DNA from: an uncultured Lachnospiraceae bacterium
GTDB lineage: Bacteria > Bacillota > Clostridia > Lachnospirales > Lachnospiraceae
Length of the DNA: 34,247 nucleotides
Assembly: GCA_910586405.1 (NCBI GenBank)
Contig: CAJUII010000012.1
Coordinates: 3,507-37,753, forward strand
Reading direction: 5' to 3'
The notes beneath the pieces were generated by a model. The model made no database searches, was not told the origin of the DNA, and was given only the letters and a program-made list of their open reading frames with translations. The translations under genes were made by a program, and so were the position numbers. Of the stretch, positions 23,594 through 31,771 are shown piece after piece (positions within the stretch are counted from its first letter, which is position 1; each line of letters starts with the position of its first letter).

Positions 23594-24310
23594 ATGGAGG
23601 AGAGAGAACTTTTTATCAGGGCACAGAGAGGAGAAAGGGATGCGATAGAGTTACTATTTGAGAGGAATACAGGACTGATACACCATGTGGCCAAACGCTT
23701 TGTGGGCAGAGGCAGCATCGAGACGGAAGATTTGTTCCAGATTGGCGCAATGGGGCTTGTGAAGGCGATCGAAAAGTTTGATCTGGACTATGGCGTATGC
23801 TTTTCTACATATGCTGTCCCTGTCATTATGGGAGAGATCCGAAGATTTCTGAGAGATGATGGAATCATCAAAATCAGCAGGAGTATTAAGGAAAATGGCA
23901 GAAGACTTAAGTGGATTCGGGAGGCATTTGTGCAGCGGGAAGGCAGAGATCCAACCATCTCGGAGCTGGCTAAGGAATCAGGCATCGCAGTGGAGGATAT
24001 TGTCACAGCGCTTGATGCCGGGCGTGAGGTGGAGTCCATCTACAAGACTGTGTATGAGTCGGACGGAAGCGAGGTACTTCTGGTGGACATGCTGGGCAAG
24101 GAGGGTGAGAGCGACGAGATTGTCAACAGACTCTTGTTGGACAAGCTGTTAAGCGAACTGGATGACCGGGAAAAAAATCTGATTCAGCTGCGATATTTTG
24201 AGAACAAGACCCAGATGCAGGTCGCTGGAAAGCTGGGAATGAGCCAGGTACAGGTAAGCCGCATGGAGAAAAAGGTACTGCTTCGCCTGCGCCAGGCGGC
24301 AGCGGTGTAA
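23594..24310 (+). CDS. sigF: Sporulation sigma factor F
   Basis: Sigma-F is the first forespore-specific RNA polymerase sigma factor. The 238-residue protein has region 2 (LIHHVAKRFVGRGSIETEDL, FQIGAMGLVKAIEKFD, FSTYAVPVIMGEIRRFLRDD), region 3 (GRDPTISELAKESGIAVEDI) and the region 4 helix-turn-helix (RYFENKTQMQVAGKLGMSQV, then QVSRMEKKVLLRLR). It follows spoIIAB by 3 nt and is translated from an ATG with AGGGTG about 8 nt ahead. Assignment as sigma-F rather than sigma-G rests on the operon context. In Bacillus, spoVA follows directly; here a charged protein under a sigma-28-type promoter follows. Confidence 0.94.
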   Translation: MEERELFIRAQRGERDAIELLFERNTGLIHHVAKRFVGRGSIETEDLFQIGAMGLVKAIEKFDLDYGVCFSTYAVPVIMGEIRRFLRDDGIIKISRSIKENGRRLKWIREAFVQREGRDPTISELAKESGIAVEDIVTALDAGREVESIYKTVYESDGSEVLLVDMLGKEGESDEIVNRLLLDKLLSELDDREKNLIQLRYFENKTQMQVAGKLGMSQVQVSRMEKKVLLRLRQAAAV

Positions 24311-24348
24311 ATTTTTGGAAAGAAATGTGTTTTGTCATCTGCCGGCTA

Positions 24349-24376
24349 TAAAGTTTGGTCCGAAGAATGCCGATAT
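24349..24376 (+). promoter_or_regulatory. Sigma-28 (SigD/FliA) type promoter
   Basis: TAAAGTTT (24349-24356), 12 nt, then GCCGATAT (24369-24376) matches the flagellar sigma-28 consensus (TAAA, 15-16 nt, GCCGATAA/T) almost perfectly. It lies 39 nt after the sigF stop and about 60 nt before the next start. This puts the downstream gene in the motility/late flagellar regulon. Confidence 0.85.
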
Positions 24377-24436
24377 TAGAAGTAACTGGTAATATATATT
24401 AAATGTATATGAATATACAAATAAAGAAAGGCTGGT

Positions 24437-25285
24437 ATGAAAATGAATGGGATCAATCAAAATTCACTGTTCAACAATATAGGACTTTTTTCAAATCAAA
24501 CGGCAAATAAGGATGGGGCAGCCTTTATAGGAAATCTTGCAGGTGTCAACAGAAGGGCACAGGGCAGGAGGGCAGCATCAGACAACAAACAGACCAATAC
24601 GGACAAGGATACATATGAGTACAGCGGGCAGGCGCGTGAGGTGAACGCGGGATACAGCAGACCGAAGAAAACAGAGTCAACAGAGTACAAACCACTTGAC
24701 GCGAACGGCATACAGGAAGGTATTGAGCTCAGCGATGCCGCGAAGAATCTGCTGACAGAGCTTCGAGAGAAATATGGCAATATGGACATTTCTGTGGCGA
24801 AGTGGTCCACAGACGAGGAGCAGGATTACTATGCAGAGAAGTCCGATAAGGAGTACAGTGTGTTGATCAATCCAGAGCTCCTGGAGAAGATGGCGACAGA
24901 CCCGGCAGCCAGAGAGAAGTATGAGAAGGTTCTCGGCGGCGCTGGCGACCAGTTTGACACCTTGAAGGAAGAGCTTGGTGAGGATGCGGATAAGATCAAG
25001 GGATTCAGCATCACCATGGATAAGGATGGAAATGTATCCTATGCAGTGAAGCTCTTAAAGGATATGGAGGCGAACAGCAAGGCGCAGAAGGAGCGAATCA
25101 GCGAGAGACGCGCTGAGCGGAAGAAAGAGGAGGAGCAGCGTCAGGAGAGGGTAGTTCAAAAGAAGATAGAGACCGAGAAGGTTGAGGCATCCTCGATTGA
25201 GGAGCTGGTGGCAGCGATCAAGAAGAAGCTGCATCCAGAGCAGGCTGAGACCGAGCAGCAGGTAAGTCCTGAGGAAGAACTGTAA
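24437..25285 (+). CDS. Charged helical protein of the putative sigma-28 regulon (DUF6033-like)
   Basis: The 282-residue protein has no signal peptide or membrane segment. The first 80 residues are Asn/Gln/Gly-rich (MKMNGINQNSLFNNIGLFSN) and look disordered. The core (about 88-220) has LSDAAKNLLTELREKYGNMD, SVLINPELLEKMATDPAARE, KYEKVLGGAGDQFDTLKEEL and KGFSITMDKDGNVSYAVKLL. The end is a Lys/Glu/Arg-rich coiled coil with ISERRAERKKEEEQRQERV. It resembles the DUF6033 group seen in Lachnospiraceae, by impression only. AAAGAAAGG lies about 6 nt before the ATG. The N-terminus is reminiscent of secreted flagellar-type substrates, which often start disordered. The sigma-28-type promoter is the best clue to a motility role. 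Confidence 0.75.
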   Translation: MKMNGINQNSLFNNIGLFSNQTANKDGAAFIGNLAGVNRRAQGRRAASDNKQTNTDKDTYEYSGQAREVNAGYSRPKKTESTEYKPLDANGIQEGIELSDAAKNLLTELREKYGNMDISVAKWSTDEEQDYYAEKSDKEYSVLINPELLEKMATDPAAREKYEKVLGGAGDQFDTLKEELGEDADKIKGFSITMDKDGNVSYAVKLLKDMEANSKAQKERISERRAERKKEEEQRQERVVQKKIETEKVEASSIEELVAAIKKKLHPEQAETEQQVSPEEEL

Positions 25286-25302
25286 ATAATCAGATAACAG
25301 GA

Positions 25303-25330
25303 AAAGGCAGGTGATAACACCTGTCTTTTT
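25303..25330 (+). terminator. Intrinsic terminator before trkA
   Basis: AAAGGCAGGTG pairs with CACCTGTCTTT over 11 bp with one G-U pair and a 4-nt loop, then TTTTT. It separates the sigma-28-type gene from the potassium genes. Confidence 0.88.
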
Positions 25331-25331
25331 A

Positions 25332-25359
25332 TTGCCTTTTTATATAGAGATGATATAAT
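25332..25359 (+). promoter_or_regulatory. Promoter of the trkA-trkH operon
   Basis: TTGCCT (25332-25337), 16 nt and TATAAT (25354-25359), with an upstream TG making an extended -10. It starts directly after the terminator and lies about 40 nt before the trkA start. Confidence 0.75.
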
Positions 25360-25397
25360 ATAATACATGGATTGCAAAAACAGGAGGACAAAATGAA

Positions 25398-26756
25398 GTG
25401 AAGATAATAATTGCAGGTGAAGGTAAGGTAGGTGCGATGCTGACAAGGCAGCTCTCGGCGGAGGGGTATGATCTGACGCTGATTGACGCGGACTTAAAAG
25501 TCCTCGAATCGACAGAGGAACGATATGATATCATGGGTGTACAGGGGAATTGTGCCTCCATGAAGACATTGGAGCAGGCGGGTGTCAAAGATGCGGATTT
25601 ACTGATTGCAGTGACAGACGCGGATGAGGTCAATCTGATCTGCTGTATGACAGCCCACGGAATGAATCCCAATCTACATACGATTGCCCGTATCAGAAAT
25701 CCAGAGTACACGGAACAGATATATAAGATGCGGAGCCTTTTTGCGTTGTCGATGATGATTAACCCAGAGAGACAGGCTGCGATAGAGATCGAGCGCCTGC
25801 TGAAATATCCGGGATTTTTGAAGCGTGATACCTTTGCAAAGGGCAGGGTGGAGATTGTTGAGCTGCGTGTGGAGGCAGGGCATAAGCTGTGCAACACGGC
25901 GTTAAATGATTTATACAGTATTGTAAAGTGTAAGATTCTGGTGTGTACGGTTATCAGAAATGGCAAAGCAGCGATGCCCGGCGGTGATTTTGTCCTGCGC
26001 GAAGGGGACAGAATTTTCGTGACAGCACCGACCAATGTGCTTACAATACTTCTCAAAAATCTTGGCATTATCACGCACAAAGCCAAGCGTGTCATCCTGT
26101 GCGGGGGAGGGCGCGTGAGCTTTTATCTGGCTCAGTTACTATTAAAAAACGGTATCGGTGTGCAGATTGTAGAACAAAATTATGACAAGTGTGTCCAGCT
26201 TGCAGACATGCTTCCCAAAGCTTCCATCATTCACGGGGATGCTACAAAGGAGTTTTTGCTGGACAATGAGGGCATTTCGGACTGTGACGCGTTGGTGACG
26301 CTCACGGGTGTGGATGAGATGAATATTATTATTTCCTTGTATGGCAGCAGCTGTAAGGTTCCGCAGATTATTACAAAGCTTGGGCGTCTCGAAAATAACA
26401 CGATATTAGATGCACTGCCTTTGGGAAGTATCATTAGTCCGAAGGAGCTGAGCTGTAATAACATTGTACAGTATGTGCGGGCGATGCAGAATCAGACAGG
26501 GGCAGCGCTGACAGTGTACACGATTGCAGACGGACAGGCCGAGGCAGTCGAATTTATGGTAGATCAGTATACCCTTCACTGTGGTGAGCCGTTAAAACAG
26601 CTTAAAATCAAGAAAAATGTGCTCGTAGTATGTATTATGCACGGTGCACAGTTAGAGATACCCAATGGTGAATCCAGCTTTGAACGCGGGGATACGGTGA
26701 TTGTCGTGACTGGCTCTGACAGGGTGATTTATAAGCTGAATGACATATTTGAATAA
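25398..26756 (+). CDS. trkA: Trk potassium uptake system peripheral protein TrkA
   Basis: TrkA is the cytoplasmic nucleotide-binding gating subunit of Trk/Ktr potassium channels. The 452-residue protein contains two RCK modules. The first Rossmann fold has IIIAGEGKVGAMLTRQL and ends in the acidic LTLIDAD. The second has VILCGGGRVSFYLAQLL, with VQIVEQNYDKC. TrkA-C domains follow each (DFVLREGDRIFVTAPTNVL and SSFERGDTVIVVTGSDRVIY). The start is GTG 25398, 9 nt after AGGAGGA. An ATG at 25393 reads only Met-Lys-stop because of a TGAAG-TGAAG duplication. trkH follows after 32 nt. Confidence 0.94.
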   Translation: MKIIIAGEGKVGAMLTRQLSAEGYDLTLIDADLKVLESTEERYDIMGVQGNCASMKTLEQAGVKDADLLIAVTDADEVNLICCMTAHGMNPNLHTIARIRNPEYTEQIYKMRSLFALSMMINPERQAAIEIERLLKYPGFLKRDTFAKGRVEIVELRVEAGHKLCNTALNDLYSIVKCKILVCTVIRNGKAAMPGGDFVLREGDRIFVTAPTNVLTILLKNLGIITHKAKRVILCGGGRVSFYLAQLLLKNGIGVQIVEQNYDKCVQLADMLPKASIIHGDATKEFLLDNEGISDCDALVTLTGVDEMNIIISLYGSSCKVPQIITKLGRLENNTILDALPLGSIISPKELSCNNIVQYVRAMQNQTGAALTVYTIADGQAEAVEFMVDQYTLHCGEPLKQLKIKKNVLVVCIMHGAQLEIPNGESSFERGDTVIVVTGSDRVIYKLNDIFE

Positions 26757-26788
26757 ATAATTGAGGGATAAAAGGGATAAGAACGATT

Positions 26789-28249
26789 ATGAATTATAAG
26801 ATGATGGGCAGATTTATAGGGCGTATTCTGCTGGTAGAGGCGGTTTTTATGATTCCGGCATTGCTGATCAGTCTGTTCAAACAAGAAGATCGGGCGCGTG
26901 TAGGTTTTTTGGCTAGTTTGGGTATCACAATACTGTTGTCCGTGTTGCTGCTAGTGCTTTGCAGAGGCAGCAAGCGAAGCTTTAAGGCAAGAGAAGGGCT
27001 TGTCTGTGTCAGCGGCAGTTGGATTGTGATGAGTCTTTTGGGGGCACTGCCATTTTATATATCAAGAGAGATTCCGTCCTTTCTGGATGCGCTGTTTGAG
27101 ACAGTCTCCGGGTTTACGACGACAGGTGCGTCAATACTGCCGGAGGTGGAAGTGCTCTCCATGAGTATTTTGTATTGGAGGAGCTTCACACACTGGCTGG
27201 GTGGTATGGGAGTGCTGGTCTTTGTGTTGGCAGTCGGTATGTTGGGGGAGAGCAGTAAAGGGTTTACAATGCATCTTTTGCGCGCGGAGAGCCCAGGGCC
27301 ACAGGTAGGCAAGCTTGTGCCAAAGATGAAAAAGACGGCGGAGATTTTGTATCTGATTTATATATTGCTCACTGTGTTGAATATCGTGTTTTTGCTCTTT
27401 GGCGGCATGCCGTTGTTTGATGCGGTCTGTACTGCATTTGGAACTGCCGGAACTGGCGGATTCGGTATTAAAAATGACAGTATTGCAGGGTATAGTCCTT
27501 ATATCCAGAATGTTTGTACGGTATTTATGTTGTTGTTCGGTGTCAATTTTAGCTGTTACTATATGCTTCTGCTGCGACAGTTTTACAGTGTGTTCAAGGA
27601 TGAGGAGCTGCGGCTGTATCTGGGGGTTATCCTTGGAAGTATTGTGCTGATCACATTGAATCTTAAGGGCTTTTATGATACGTTCGAGGAGACACTGCGC
27701 CATGTGGCGTTTCAGGTTGCAAGCATTGTGACGACGACAGGATTTGCCACGACGGATTTTGATCTGTGGCCCACTTTCTCAAAAGCGATCATACTGGGAT
27801 TGATGGTGATTGGCGCGAGTGCGGGCAGCACTGGGGGCGGCTTTAAGTGCGCGCGAGTGCTGATCGTTGTCAAGGGACTTCGGAGAAATCTGCGGCGTGC
27901 GATATCACCGCAGAAAGTTCAGGTGGTCCGAATCAATGATCATATGGTTGATGAAAAGGTATTGGAGAATACTAATGCGTATTTGTCCGCCTATGTTATC
28001 ATACTATTTATCAGTTTTCTGCTTGTATCGATTGACCGATTTTCGATCACGACCAACCTCACAGCGGTGCTCTCCTGCTTTAACAATATCGGACCAGGGC
28101 TTGAGGCGGTGGGACCTACCTGCAATTTCGGAGACTTCAGCGGACTGTCAAAGATCGTTCTGACCGTGGATATGCTTGCAGGCAGGCTTGAGATCTTTCC
28201 AATTTTGATTCTGTTTTCGAGAAGCACATGGGGGCGCCTAAAAGGATAG
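26789..28249 (+). CDS. trkH: Trk potassium uptake channel TrkH
   Basis: TrkH is the membrane pore of the Trk system (486 residues, about 10-12 membrane segments). The four selectivity-filter-like repeats of the SKT family are visible: TVSGFTTTGASIL, FGTAGTGGFGIKNDS, VTTTGFATTDFD and the region FNNIGPGLEAVGPTCNFGDF. WRSFTHWLGGMGVLVF is a strong family signature. It is cotranscribed with trkA. The last 12 bp overlap the end of the convergent PHP gene, leaving no room for a terminator between them. Confidence 0.95.
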   Translation: MNYKMMGRFIGRILLVEAVFMIPALLISLFKQEDRARVGFLASLGITILLSVLLLVLCRGSKRSFKAREGLVCVSGSWIVMSLLGALPFYISREIPSFLDALFETVSGFTTTGASILPEVEVLSMSILYWRSFTHWLGGMGVLVFVLAVGMLGESSKGFTMHLLRAESPGPQVGKLVPKMKKTAEILYLIYILLTVLNIVFLLFGGMPLFDAVCTAFGTAGTGGFGIKNDSIAGYSPYIQNVCTVFMLLFGVNFSCYYMLLLRQFYSVFKDEELRLYLGVILGSIVLITLNLKGFYDTFEETLRHVAFQVASIVTTTGFATTDFDLWPTFSKAIILGLMVIGASAGSTGGGFKCARVLIVVKGLRRNLRRAISPQKVQVVRINDHMVDEKVLENTNAYLSAYVIILFISFLLVSIDRFSITTNLTAVLSCFNNIGPGLEAVGPTCNFGDFSGLSKIVLTVDMLAGRLEIFPILILFSRSTWGRLKG

Positions 28250-29014
28250 AAAGGGTTTCGGATGATTCTGCTCGTCAAAGATAAATGCAGGCAAATGGTT
28301 TGTCGTGCCCTCCTTCCATACAAGGTGCTCCGGTGGAACATGGAGTGAGAAGCCGCTTTTGCTCTTGATGCGTGTCACATAGTCTGTGATCGAGGTCAAG
28401 GGCGTATCAAAAGCCATACCGTAGATACAGCCATTGCCTGTTCTGCCGACATGGTGGATATCGGAACCGGCAGTCATGGTGATCTGGTGTTCTTTTGCAT
28501 AGCGGTATGCCATGCGGTTCTGCTCATGCGGATTGCCGCAGTTTGCGACCTCAAAGGCATCACACTGATAGGGGTGTACGTATATTTCGGACAGGTAGCT
28601 CCGTTCCCGGAAGGGGTGCGCCTGCACGACAAGACCGCCGTCTGCTTTGATTTTCTTATAGTGGGTGATGTGGTCCCATGTCATCATGTCGGGGTGGCTT
28701 TTGAGCCAGTGTTTATCGAGTCCGTAAATGAGAAATTCATCACCGTCAAAACAGCATTCCCATGCGAAAAACACTTTGAGTCCCTGACGGTCGCCCTCAG
28801 CTTTGGCGTCCTCATAGCCGCTGCAAAAGATGTCCACACGCTCCTCCCATGGGAGATTTTCGGGAACACAGCAGTTGCCGTTAAAGAAGTGGTCTGTGAC
28901 AATGATACCGTCATAGCCAAGATTTTTGTAAAATGAAATATATTCAGAGCCTGCACTGCGGGCACATGCGCTGGCGGCAGTGGTGTGCAGGTGCGTTTCA
29001 TAGATGTAGGACAT
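28238..29014 (-). CDS. PHP-domain metal-dependent phosphoesterase
   Basis: The 258-residue protein has a PHP fold. YETHLHTTAASACARS gives the N-terminal His-x-His metal motif. DGIIVTDHF, FFAWECCF, VVQAHPF and MTAGSDIHH supply the other metal ligands. Members hydrolyse phosphoesters, such as histidinol phosphate or nucleotides; this one lacks features that fix a substrate. The ATG is preceded by AAAGGAGGC (about 10 nt). It overlaps convergently with trkH by 12 bp, and its start faces the decarboxylase gene, with the two -10 boxes overlapping. It appears monocistronic. Confidence 0.88.
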   Translation of the reverse strand: MSYIYETHLHTTAASACARSAGSEYISFYKNLGYDGIIVTDHFFNGNCCVPENLPWEERVDIFCSGYEDAKAEGDRQGLKVFFAWECCFDGDEFLIYGLDKHWLKSHPDMMTWDHITHYKKIKADGGLVVQAHPFRERSYLSEIYVHPYQCDAFEVANCGNPHEQNRMAYRYAKEHQITMTAGSDIHHVGRTGNGCIYGMAFDTPLTSITDYVTRIKSKSGFSLHVPPEHLVWKEGTTNHLPAFIFDEQNHPKPFLSF

Positions 29015-29043
29015 CGTTTTTCGTGCCTCCTTTGTGGAATGTA

Positions 29044-29071
29044 TTGGTAATAGGATTTCATTGGTTATTAT
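29044..29071 (+). promoter_or_regulatory. Promoter of the decarboxylase gene, overlapping the divergent PHP promoter
   Basis: TTGGTA (29044-29049), 16 nt and TATTAT (29066-29071) read toward the decarboxylase. On the opposite strand an extended -10, TG-C-TATAAT (29067-29075), reads toward the PHP gene. The two -10 boxes share five bases, so the two promoters should compete. Confidence 0.5.
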
Positions 29072-29105
29072 AGCACAAATATCATAGAAAAGGAATCAGG
29101 AAATA

Positions 29106-30554
29106 ATGGAACAGAACCAGATACCGCTGCTGGAGGCGGTCACAGATTTTATTGCCACAAAGCCTGCGTATTTCAGGATACCGGGGCATCGGCTCGGGCG
29201 GGGAATCAGTCCGCGCTGGACGGACAGTGTTGGAACAAAACTGTTTGCCTATGATGTGACAGAGACGCCGCTCACCGATGATCTGCACAGCCCTGAGGGG
29301 GCGATTGATCAGGCGCAAAAGCTGCTCGCTGCACTCTATGGCGCAGATCAAAGTTTTTTTCTCGTAAATGGAAGCACTTGCGGAAATGAGGCGATGATTT
29401 TGAGCGCGGCATTGGAGGGTGAGAAGATTTTGGTTGCGAGAAATGCGCACAAATCAGCGATGATGGGGCTAATCCTGTCCGGGGCGGTGCCAGTGTATGT
29501 AATGCCGGAGGTTCTGCCAGAATGGGGAATACAGGGGGAACTCACAGCGGCAGATGTCCAGAGCGCATTTGAGCAGAATCCTGACTGCAAGGCGTTGTTT
29601 CTGGTGAGCCCGAGTTATTATGGTGTGTGCTCTGATCTCGTTGGAATTGCGGAGGTTTGTCATGCGTATAATGCGTTGTTGCTGGTCGATGAGGCGCATG
29701 GAGGACATCTGTATTTTCATGACGGACTGCCGGCAGGGGCGCTTGCGTCGGGCGCAGATCTCTGTGTTCAGAGTATGCATAAAGTGACTGGGGCGCTCAC
29801 GCAGAGTTCGGTGCTGCACTGTAAAGAGCATGGCGTGCGCAGTGAGGTGTTTGACCGAATTGCGCAAAATCTTCATCTGGTGCAGAGCACGAGCCCAAGT
29901 TATCTGCTGATGACCTCTCTTGACTGCGCAAGGTATGAGCTTGCGATGCACGGGAGCGAGATGATGGAGAAGGCGCTTTCGCTTGCGTCGTATGCGCGCG
30001 AAAGGATTCAGAAAATTGCGGGTTTTCGCTGTATGGAGGGAGAACGTCTTGACAGGACGCGGCTGGTACTCTCTGCGTGTGAGTTAGGGCTGACAGGGTA
30101 TATGCTTGAAAAACTTTTGTATGAAAAGTATGCAGTCAATATGGAGCTGGCGGATGATAAAAATGTGCTTGCCATTGTCACCTATGCAAACGAGCGGGAG
30201 GATTTGGATAGGCTGGTGGCTGCGTGTGCAGATATCAGCCAAGGATATGCGATGCAGAAAGTTGTGCACAGAAAAAAGGAATCCCTGTCATTTCCACCGA
30301 TTCCACAGCAGGTTCTGACGCCGCGGGAAGCTTATTTCTCTAAAACAAAAAAAATCAGTTGGCAGCAGGCAGCAGGGCAGATTTCAGGACAGATGATTGC
30401 GCCGTATCCGCCTGGGATTCCAGCAATTTATCCTGGAGAGCGACTCAGCCAGGAGGTGTGGGACTATATTGAGTGCTTTCGGAGAGACGGGAGGCATCTG
30501 CATGGGGCAGACAGGAATGGAAAACTGGAGTTTGTGAATATTGTGGAGAGATAA
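29106..30554 (+). CDS. Short-form Orn/Lys/Arg decarboxylase family PLP enzyme
   Basis: This fold-type I PLP enzyme removes CO2 from a basic amino acid to give a polyamine precursor. The PLP lysine is Lys226 in SMHKVTGALTQSS. The cofactor Asp/His motif is LLLVDEAHGGHLYFH, and the substrate-side PGHRLGRGISP and HSPEGAIDQAQ are present. At 482 residues it lacks the N-terminal wing domain of the large inducible enterobacterial enzymes and fits the short Firmicutes type (SpeA/YaaO-like). Arginine, lysine or ornithine cannot be told apart by eye. It stands between the PHP gene and the spoVA genes; the 108-nt gap to spoVAA holds no clear terminator. Confidence 0.9.
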   Translation: MEQNQIPLLEAVTDFIATKPAYFRIPGHRLGRGISPRWTDSVGTKLFAYDVTETPLTDDLHSPEGAIDQAQKLLAALYGADQSFFLVNGSTCGNEAMILSAALEGEKILVARNAHKSAMMGLILSGAVPVYVMPEVLPEWGIQGELTAADVQSAFEQNPDCKALFLVSPSYYGVCSDLVGIAEVCHAYNALLLVDEAHGGHLYFHDGLPAGALASGADLCVQSMHKVTGALTQSSVLHCKEHGVRSEVFDRIAQNLHLVQSTSPSYLLMTSLDCARYELAMHGSEMMEKALSLASYARERIQKIAGFRCMEGERLDRTRLVLSACELGLTGYMLEKLLYEKYAVNMELADDKNVLAIVTYANEREDLDRLVAACADISQGYAMQKVVHRKKESLSFPPIPQQVLTPREAYFSKTKKISWQQAAGQISGQMIAPYPPGIPAIYPGERLSQEVWDYIECFRRDGRHLHGADRNGKLEFVNIVER

Positions 30555-30662
30555 AATTTAAAAAACAAAAAAAACAAGAATATAATTTTCATGTATAAAA
30601 ATAACATAGATACAGATAATGACCATGTATAAGAAGTTTATTCGAAAGGCATGGTTATTTTT

Positions 30663-31307
30663 GTGGCAAATGTAGTATTGTATTTAATGGCAAAGCAGAA
30701 TGTGGCATTGACCAAGGCTGATGTGGAATTGAGCGATGTCGCAAGTGTTTACTGTGAGGACGAGACGGTCAGCGCAAAGGCGGGGGCACTCAAAGTACAC
30801 CGATTCAGACATGATGGGGAGCCGAGAGCGGTTATCAGTGTGTTAAAGATTATCGAGCAGATTACTAAGCTGTGTCCGGGCATCAGAGTGGAGAGCATTG
30901 GAGAGACGGACATTATCATACAAAAAGCTTCGCTGGAGCATGACAAGCCAGAACAAAAATATAGTCCGTGGGCGTACATCAAGATTGCGATTGTGGCACT
31001 GATTTGTTTTTTTGGCTCTGCCTTTACCATTATGGCATTCCACAACGATGTCGGGCTGGCGGATGTGCTGAGCCGGATTTACGAGCTGGTGATGGGGGTG
31101 GAATCAGATGGATACACAGCGATTGAGATTTCGTACTCCATCGGGCTGGCGCTGGGAATCATCGTATTTTACAATCATGTCGGCGGCAGGCGGCTGACTT
31201 CGGACCCGACGCCGCTTGAGGTGGAGATGAGAAACTATGAGCGGGATGTCAATCAGGCAATTGTGGAGATGGCAGACAGGAAAAAACTGGAAGAGGATGT
31301 GGAGTAG
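30663..31307 (+). CDS. spoVAA: Stage V sporulation protein AA
   Basis: SpoVAA is part of the SpoVA channel that moves dipicolinic acid into the forming spore and out at germination. The product has a soluble N-terminal domain (VYCEDETVSAKAGALKVHRF) and two membrane segments (YIKIAIVALICFFGSAFTIM, and the one in SYSIGLALGIIVFYNHVGG), with the hallmark FHNDVGLADVLSRIYELVMG and TPLEVEMRNYERDVNQAI. I chose GTG 30663 (MANVVLYLMAKQNV), since this matches the Bacillus N-terminus in length. ATG 30651 is only 1 nt after AAAGG. The 214-residue length is normal. spoVAB follows with no gap. Confidence 0.9.
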   Translation: MANVVLYLMAKQNVALTKADVELSDVASVYCEDETVSAKAGALKVHRFRHDGEPRAVISVLKIIEQITKLCPGIRVESIGETDIIIQKASLEHDKPEQKYSPWAYIKIAIVALICFFGSAFTIMAFHNDVGLADVLSRIYELVMGVESDGYTAIEISYSIGLALGIIVFYNHVGGRRLTSDPTPLEVEMRNYERDVNQAIVEMADRKKLEEDVE

Positions 31308-31757
31308 ATGGCGTGGAAACTGATATTGCTGTGGATAATGGGCATCAGTTCAGGCCTTATGGTCTCCGCAGGAGTATTTACCGTACTTTTTGTGGTGGGG
31401 CTGGTGCCGCGGTTTGCAGGGCGGACGGACACGGCTTGGTGCGAAATTTTTTATGAAGAGTGTCTGATTTTTGGTGCGGTGCTGGCGGATGTGCTCAGTG
31501 TTTTTCCGATCAAGGGATCTCTTGGAAGCAGTCCGAATCTGCTGCTCACTGGACTGCTGGTATTGATTGGCGTGTTTGCGGGCATTTTTGTGGGGTGCCT
31601 GTCCATTGCACTCTCTGAGGTGCTTGACGGTATCCCGATATTTGCAAGACGCATACGGCTCAAAATGGGGGTCAGTATCGCGGTGCTGATGGTGGCAGTC
31701 GGAAAAATCGCAGGGTCGATTGTCTATTTTGTCAATGGATTTTTTGAAGGGATATAG
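31308..31757 (+). CDS. spoVAB: Stage V sporulation protein AB
   Basis: This 149-residue inner-membrane protein is part of the SpoVA dipicolinic-acid system. It has about four membrane segments (LILLWIMGISSGLMVSAGVF, LLLTGLLVLIGVFAGIFVGC and a C-terminal VSIAVLMVAVGKIAGSIVYF). The family signature VLADVLSVFPIK and the conserved LSIALSEVLDGIPIFARRIR are present. The ATG follows the spoVAA stop codon directly, and the ribosome-binding sequence lies in the end of spoVAA (GAAGAGG). Translational coupling is likely. Confidence 0.92.
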   Translation: MAWKLILLWIMGISSGLMVSAGVFTVLFVVGLVPRFAGRTDTAWCEIFYEECLIFGAVLADVLSVFPIKGSLGSSPNLLLTGLLVLIGVFAGIFVGCLSIALSEVLDGIPIFARRIRLKMGVSIAVLMVAVGKIAGSIVYFVNGFFEGI

Positions 31758-31771
31758 GGAGGAGAACACGG

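Noticed and set aside
28451..28936. 161-codon open frame on the plus strand
   Set aside because: Antisense to the PHP gene, whose metal-binding motifs are clear.
30593..30631. Sigma-G/F-type promoter upstream of spoVAA
   Set aside because: GTATA and CATGTATA words are present, but their spacing (26 nt) and the -10 order do not fit the consensus.
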